36,169 nucleotides of DNA from Gemmatimonadota bacterium (GTDB lineage Bacteria; Gemmatimonadota; Gemmatimonadetes; Gemmatimonadales; GWC2-71-9). Position numbers and translations under genes: made by a program. Position 1 is the first letter of the stretch; each line of letters starts with the position of its first letter. The stretch lies in the NCBI GenBank assembly GCA_003220985.1, contig QHTY01000147.1:1-36169 (forward strand). The letters run 5' to 3'. The notes beneath the pieces were generated by a model, which had not been told where the DNA came from, did not search any database, and was given only the letters and a program-made list of their open reading frames with translations. Of this stretch, positions 33,021 to 36,169 are shown piece after piece.

Positions 33021-34504
33021 CAGTCCCGACACTGGCCGATCAGGCCTGAGTAGGTGTTGTCCGCGGGGTCGAGCTGATTCGCCGTTCGGATGTAGCGACA
33101 GCCCGTGGGGCGGTCCTTCAGGTTAAAGTACGCCTGGCCGACGACAAAGGCCGCGTATGCCTTGTCTTTCACCGACATCCGGGGCGCCGTGTAAAACTTC
33201 AGCGCCGAATCGCGGACCATCCCGGCAGTATTGCTGTCGAGTTTCACGAGGAATAGGTCATCTAATGCGTTGCGCGCCATCAGCACGTTGATTCGCGACT
33301 GCGCCCTTGGGGCGGGCGGAGGCGCGGCGGGTGGCACCGCGGGGCGGTCCTTGCTGCCACCGTTCAAGGCGACCCACGCCCCTCCCGCCCCAAGAATCAC
33401 GACCACGCCAACCAATGCAGGGACGAGCGAGCGCTTTTTAAGCGGTGTGACCTTCCTCGCCGAGATCCGCTGGGTGGCTCCGCTCGTGTCGAGGAGCTGG
33501 GTCGTTGCATCTGCATCGCCCAGCGACCGCGTGTGCGGAAGCGCTCCCGTCGTGGGGCGCCCCGTGACGGCCGCGACATCGGCGGCGAATTTCACGACAG
33601 TCTGATAGCGCTGGGCGGGCGTCCGTGCGAGCGCGGTGTCGAGCACGGTCTGCAGTCCTGCGGGAAAGGAGAGGTCGGGCCGCGCCGCGGCGAGCTTCGT
33701 CGGCTCGTCGGTCAGGCGCTTGATCATCGTCTCCTGCACCGACGTCGCCTGGAATGGCAGTCCTCCGGTCAGCGTCCGAAAGAACACGAGCGCCAGCGAG
33801 TACAGATCGCTCCGGCCGTCGAGCGGGTCGCCCGACAACTGTTCGGGGCTCATGAACTCGGGTGTTCCGACGACCAGGCCGGTCTTGGTGACCTTCTGGC
33901 CGGCTTGATCGCCACCCACGGCTTTTGCGATCCCGAAGTCTACGACCTTCACCGTGTCGCCGCCGCCTTTGCGTCCGGTCAACATGATGTTGTCGGGCTT
34001 TAAATCGCGATGGACAATGCCGAGATCATGCGCGGCCTGGAGTGCCTCCGCGGTCTGCAGAAAAATCGCGGTTGCGCGGGGCAGGGGCAGCGCACCGTCG
34101 CGCTCGAGCACGTCGGTCAGCGGCTCACCCTCGATGAACTCCATGGCGAGGTAGATCAGCCCGTCGGGCGTTTCGCCGAAGTCGTAGATCGCGCAGACGT
34201 TGGGATGGTTGATGCGGCTGGCGTTCGCTGCCTCCCGGTTGAAACGCGCGACGGCATCGGGATCGTGTACCATCGAGGGGTTCATCACCTTGATGGCGCT
34301 GCGCCGTCCCATCTTCACATGTTCGGCGAGGTAGACCTGACCCATGCCGCCCTCGCCGAGTTTCTTGACGACGTGGTAGCGATCAGCGACGACCTGACCG
34401 ACGAGATCATTCGCCGGCGCCGCGGATCGCAGCGTCTGCCCATCGTTCGGACAGAACTTCACGTCAGCGGCGTACTCGGTGGAGCAAACGGGGCAGATCT
34501 TCAT
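33020..34504 (-). CDS. Serine/threonine protein kinase with N-terminal zinc-ribbon-like motif and extracytoplasmic domain
   Basis: The 494-residue kinase has an N-terminal ribbon-like motif (C4, C7, C18), with Asp in place of the fourth Cys ('FCPNDG'), a variant common in delta-proteobacterial and Gemmatimonadota kinases. The kinase domain is complete: glycine loop 'GEGGMGQV' (50-57), K72, 'HRDLKPDN' (165-172), 'DFG' (189-191) and 'GTPEFMSPEQ' (213-222). A threonine-rich juxtamembrane segment (318-356) offers autophosphorylation sites that the FHA proteins could bind. One helix (360-380) leads to an extracytoplasmic part with a Pro-rich linker and helical, TPR-like repeats. Its ATG overlaps the FHA gene stop (ATGA). 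Confidence 0.94.
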   Translation of the reverse strand: MKICPVCSTEYAADVKFCPNDGQTLRSAAPANDLVGQVVADRYHVVKKLGEGGMGQVYLAEHVKMGRRSAIKVMNPSMVHDPDAVARFNREAANASRINHPNVCAIYDFGETPDGLIYLAMEFIEGEPLTDVLERDGALPLPRATAIFLQTAEALQAAHDLGIVHRDLKPDNIMLTGRKGGGDTVKVVDFGIAKAVGGDQAGQKVTKTGLVVGTPEFMSPEQLSGDPLDGRSDLYSLALVFFRTLTGGLPFQATSVQETMIKRLTDEPTKLAAARPDLSFPAGLQTVLDTALARTPAQRYQTVVKFAADVAAVTGRPTTGALPHTRSLGDADATTQLLDTSGATQRISARKVTPLKKRSLVPALVGVVVILGAGGAWVALNGGSKDRPAVPPAAPPPAPRAQSRINVLMARNALDDLFLVKLDSNTAGMVRDSALKFYTAPRMSVKDKAYAAFVVGQAYFNLKDRPTGCRYIRTANQLDPADNTYSGLIGQCRD

Positions 34505-35487
34505 GCCGAGACGACCGCCCCCCCCCCCGGGAGCTCGATGCGCAGGAGCTTGTCACCGACCATGATGCGCGAACCGTGTTGCAGCGGCATCACGCCGCGA
34601 GCCGCGATGGCCACACCGTTGCGGCTATGGTCGTCCACCACAACGAAATCCGCATCTTCGGAGCGCACCGTCGCGTGTTGCGCGCTCATCGAGGGATCGT
34701 ACGGGAAAATCCAGTCACCACGCTCGCGGCCGATGTGAATGTCGCGGCCGGGTGAGAGCTGGATGACGTCGCGCGAGCTGCCGTCGGTGCGCAGCTGCGT
34801 GAGGCTGGCGATGTCGGCGCTCGGCACCATGCTGCCCATGCGCTTCGTCGCATCCGCTTCGGCGGTGTGTGGACCGGGATAGCCGAGCCGCTTGAAGCGC
34901 AGCACCTGTGAACCGATGAGAATCAGGTCACCGTCGGTCAGGCGATACGGTTCTTCGAGAAAGACCCAGGTGCCGTTGCGACTGCCAAGGTCGCGCACCT
35001 CGAGTCGTCCTTCCTCCCACGACAGTTTGGCATGGAGCGGAGAGAGGAACTGATCTTCTGGGAAGCGGACGTCGCCTTCGGTGCGGCCGATCGTCGTGGA
35101 CGGCTGTTTGCGGACGAAACGCGCCACCTCGGTGGCCATCTCGGAAACCAGAACCAGTGTCAGGGAGTAATCGGAGCGTCTGTCGGGAATGGTCCGGCGG
35201 TCGTGTGCTGCTCCCCCCCCCCCAACCGCCCCCGCGCCTCCTGCGCCCGTGCTGTGCCCGGCGGGGACGGATCCGCACAGTGGACAGGGACCATCCAGCG
35301 GGGCACCGCCCCCCGCCTCTGGACCGCTCGTGCGAGAAACCAAACTCGCCCCACCACTCCCGCCTCCACCGGAGGCGACGGCAGCGCGGGCGGCCGCCGC
35401 TTTGGTCAGCGGCTTGCCGCAATCAGAGCAGAATTGCGCGCCGGCATCGTTCTGCCGGCCGCAATATTGGCAAGCGCCCAGGGCCAT
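34501..35487 (-). CDS. Zinc-ribbon / double-FHA-domain phosphopeptide-binding protein
   Basis: The 328-residue cytoplasmic protein begins with a zinc ribbon (C6, C9, C20, C23) and a second half-ribbon 'CPLCG' (C68, C71) with no visible partner pair. Two FHA domains follow: 120-200 ('IGRTEGDV', 'SPLHAKL', 'LGSRNGTWV') and 240-318 ('IGRERGDW', 'SAQHATV', 'DHSRNGV'). It opens the kinase operon and overlaps the kinase start by ATGA. Its coding strand has two runs of eleven Gs: one in the Gly/Ala linker before FHA1 and one just before its stop. Slippage at either would change the protein. A scaffold or substrate of the kinase is the likely role. Confidence 0.88.
   Translation of the reverse strand: MALGACQYCGRQNDAGAQFCSDCGKPLTKAAAARAAVASGGGGSGGASLVSRTSGPEAGGGAPLDGPCPLCGSVPAGHSTGAGGAGAVGGGGAAHDRRTIPDRRSDYSLTLVLVSEMATEVARFVRKQPSTTIGRTEGDVRFPEDQFLSPLHAKLSWEEGRLEVRDLGSRNGTWVFLEEPYRLTDGDLILIGSQVLRFKRLGYPGPHTAEADATKRMGSMVPSADIASLTQLRTDGSSRDVIQLSPGRDIHIGRERGDWIFPYDPSMSAQHATVRSEDADFVVVDDHSRNGVAIAARGVMPLQHGSRIMVGDKLLRIELPGGGAVVSA
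34518..34528 (-). repeat. G11 homopolymer at the FHA/kinase gene junction
   Basis: Eleven Cs on the + strand are eleven Gs in the FHA coding strand, encoding GGG just before the last five codons. With one extra G the frame skips the stop and continues through the kinase ATG in the kinase frame. Confidence 0.85.
35213..35223 (-). repeat. G11 homopolymer in the linker of the FHA protein
   Basis: Eleven Cs on the + strand are eleven Gs in the coding strand, within the Gly-rich linker before the first FHA domain. Losing one G gives a stop at 35160; gaining one gives a stop at 34928. Confidence 0.85.
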
Positions 35488-35532
35488 AAAGTTAGGTGGC
35501 CCAATCTATTGCTGAACGCTAGCTTGCGCCAC

Positions 35533-35727
35533 ATGCGCCTCGCTCGGATCGCGCTCCTCGTTGCGGCGACGGGCTGCGCGGCTTCCACCGCAGCCCGTCG
35601 CGCGTCTTCCCCGACCGCACCGGTCCCCAGTTCACGCGAGATGCTGTTGTCTCCCGAAGGCCGGCTTCGATACGCGCGCGGCGTCGTCCGTGGCATCGAA
35701 GACTGCTTACGCGAGATGGCGAAATGA
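35533..35727 (+). CDS. Very small lipoprotein of unknown function
   Basis: ATG 35533 gives a 64-residue protein with a short signal and lipobox 'VAATGC', so the mature part is about 50 residues. It ends with an amphipathic, Arg-rich helix (EGRLRYARGVVRGIEDCLREM). Open frame upstream of this ATG runs antisense to the FHA gene and is not credible. Its stop overlaps the next gene's ATG (ATGA), so it is probably made together with the exported peptidase that follows. The gap to the divergent FHA gene is only 45 bases. Confidence 0.62.
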   Translation: MRLARIALLVAATGCAASTAARRASSPTAPVPSSREMLLSPEGRLRYARGVVRGIEDCLREMAK

Positions 35728-36169
35728 ACGTGCGTCGTGCGTCGTGCGTCGTCCTGTTGCTGGTCGCGCGCCCAGCATTGGCGCAGGATCCCTCCGGCAC
35801 CTGGCGTACACTCCACACGCAGCACTTTCGCGTCCATTTTCGGCCCGTCTATCGCGGGCGCGCCGTGGAAGCGGCGCGCGAAGCCGAGCGCGCGTACAGG
35901 CTGCTGTCGAGTGAGCTGCACCCACCGCGGGGCGTTATCGACGTGACGCTCTCTGACGACGTCGATGCGGCGAACGGCTTCACGACCGTCTTCCCGTCGA
36001 ATCGCTTCACGATTTTTCTCACCCCGCCGGTCACCGACCCCGGGTTGCAGAACTACGACAGCTGGGAACGACTCGTGATCGTGCACGAGTTGACGCATGT
36101 GTTCCATCTCGACCGATCCCGAGGACTGTGGGGGACGCTGCAATCGATATTCGGTCGCCTGCCCGGATT
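35724..36169 (+). CDS. Exported HExxH metallopeptidase-like protein, N-terminal part (runs off the window)
   Basis: From ATG 35724 the frame is open to the window edge (148 codons seen). It has a signal peptide ending 'ARPALAQ'. A domain with 'WRTLHTQHFRVHF' and 'GFTTVFPSNRFTIFLTPP' follows. Then comes 'VIVHELTHVFHLD', where H121, E122 and H125 form a zinc-binding HExxH motif of the peptidase MA type. In Gemmatimonadota and related phyla such N-termini often precede a TolB/WD40-like propeller, but that part is outside the window. The signal-peptide codons contain three tandem copies of a 7-base unit (35731-35751). Confidence 0.8.
   Translation, partial: MNVRRASCVVLLLVARPALAQDPSGTWRTLHTQHFRVHFRPVYRGRAVEAAREAERAYRLLSSELHPPRGVIDVTLSDDVDAANGFTTVFPSNRFTIFLTPPVTDPGLQNYDSWERLVIVHELTHVFHLDRSRGLWGTLQSIFGRLPG
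35731..35751 (+). repeat. Tandem 7-base repeat (three copies) in a signal-peptide coding region
   Basis: TGCGTCG is repeated three times directly after the start of the peptidase gene. Because the unit is not a multiple of three, copy-number change would shift the frame. Confidence 0.7.

Noticed and set aside
32064..33053. 329-codon + strand open frame antisense to the PP2C gene
   Set aside because: The PP2C motifs are complete in the sense strand; the antisense product is low-complexity Arg/Val/Asp.
1..36169. CRISPR arrays, tRNA, rRNA, insertion sequences or prophage genes
   Set aside because: I found no regularly spaced repeats, cloverleaf-like sequences, transposase, integrase or terminal inverted repeats. 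All cluster boundaries look like ordinary chromosome.

Overview
The window is high-GC, gene-dense bacterial chromosome. Genes are packed head to tail with many 4-bp stop/start overlaps. The gene content fits an uncultured or little-studied member of the Gemmatimonadota: zinc-ribbon Ser/Thr kinases and FHA proteins, GMC dehydrogenase plus gluconate-2-dehydrogenase subunit 3, 3-keto-disaccharide hydrolase, many lipoproteins, and pyruvoyl-type arginine decarboxylase. This placement is an inference from gene content; no rRNA or other phylogenetic marker is present. I see no tRNA, rRNA, IS element, prophage or CRISPR array, and no gene-free stretch longer than about 255 bases.

Layout, left to right. 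(1) 2-2879, + strand: the 3' end of priA, then an arginine/ornithine group (an ornithine cyclodeaminase-like protein lacking the usual N-terminal domain, a small unknown protein, and a pyruvoyl arginine decarboxylase), then ccdA. (2) 2988-4995, + strand: a glycine-zipper lipoprotein and a NupG-like MFS transporter. (3) 9212-4979, - strand: a tight operon of GMC dehydrogenase, its Tat-signal small subunit, a Gfo/Idh/MocA oxidoreductase and a 3-keto-disaccharide hydrolase. This looks like periplasmic sugar 3-oxidation followed by cleavage of the 3-keto-glycoside. (4) 10960-9233, - strand: a lipoprotein gamma-glutamyltransferase, divergent by only 28 bp from the muropeptide-recycling genes murQ-anmK-nagZ (10989-14490), which are followed by a PQQ-type beta-propeller protein. 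(5) 15591-19469: gluconate use, with a GntP permease fused to a cyclase-family hydrolase, gntK, and divergent gnd with a YciI-like gene. (6) 19486-25257: assorted small and unknown proteins, including a HIT-GNAT fusion, a secreted protein with a probable frameshift in a serine-rich tail, an outer-membrane barrel, a TfoX-like protein and a YncE-like propeller. (7) 26722-25217, - strand: a TIM-barrel sugar isomerase/epimerase and a twin-arginine-type exported unknown. (8) 26815-28649, + strand: a lipoprotein beta-lactamase-fold hydrolase and a small membrane protein. (9) 35487-28704, - strand: a coupled phospho-signalling operon. It encodes a zinc-ribbon/double-FHA protein, a zinc-ribbon Ser/Thr kinase, a PP2C phosphatase, a membrane protein with FHA inside and a trypsin-like protease outside, and a CocE-type hydrolase. 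(10) 35533-end, + strand: a tiny lipoprotein and the start of an exported HExxH peptidase.

The most interesting region is (9). Kinase, phosphatase and two FHA readers are translationally coupled to a membrane protein whose cytoplasmic FHA domain sits across the membrane from a complete His-Asp-Ser protease. The first FHA gene carries two runs of eleven Gs on its coding strand. The second run ends just before the kinase start codon. One extra G there would remove the stop codon and fuse the FHA protein in frame to the kinase. Other points worth a second look are the GntP-cyclase fusion whose junction looks like a lipobox, the HIT-GNAT fusion, the 3-keto-sugar operon, and G-rich tracts inside anmK and nagZ.
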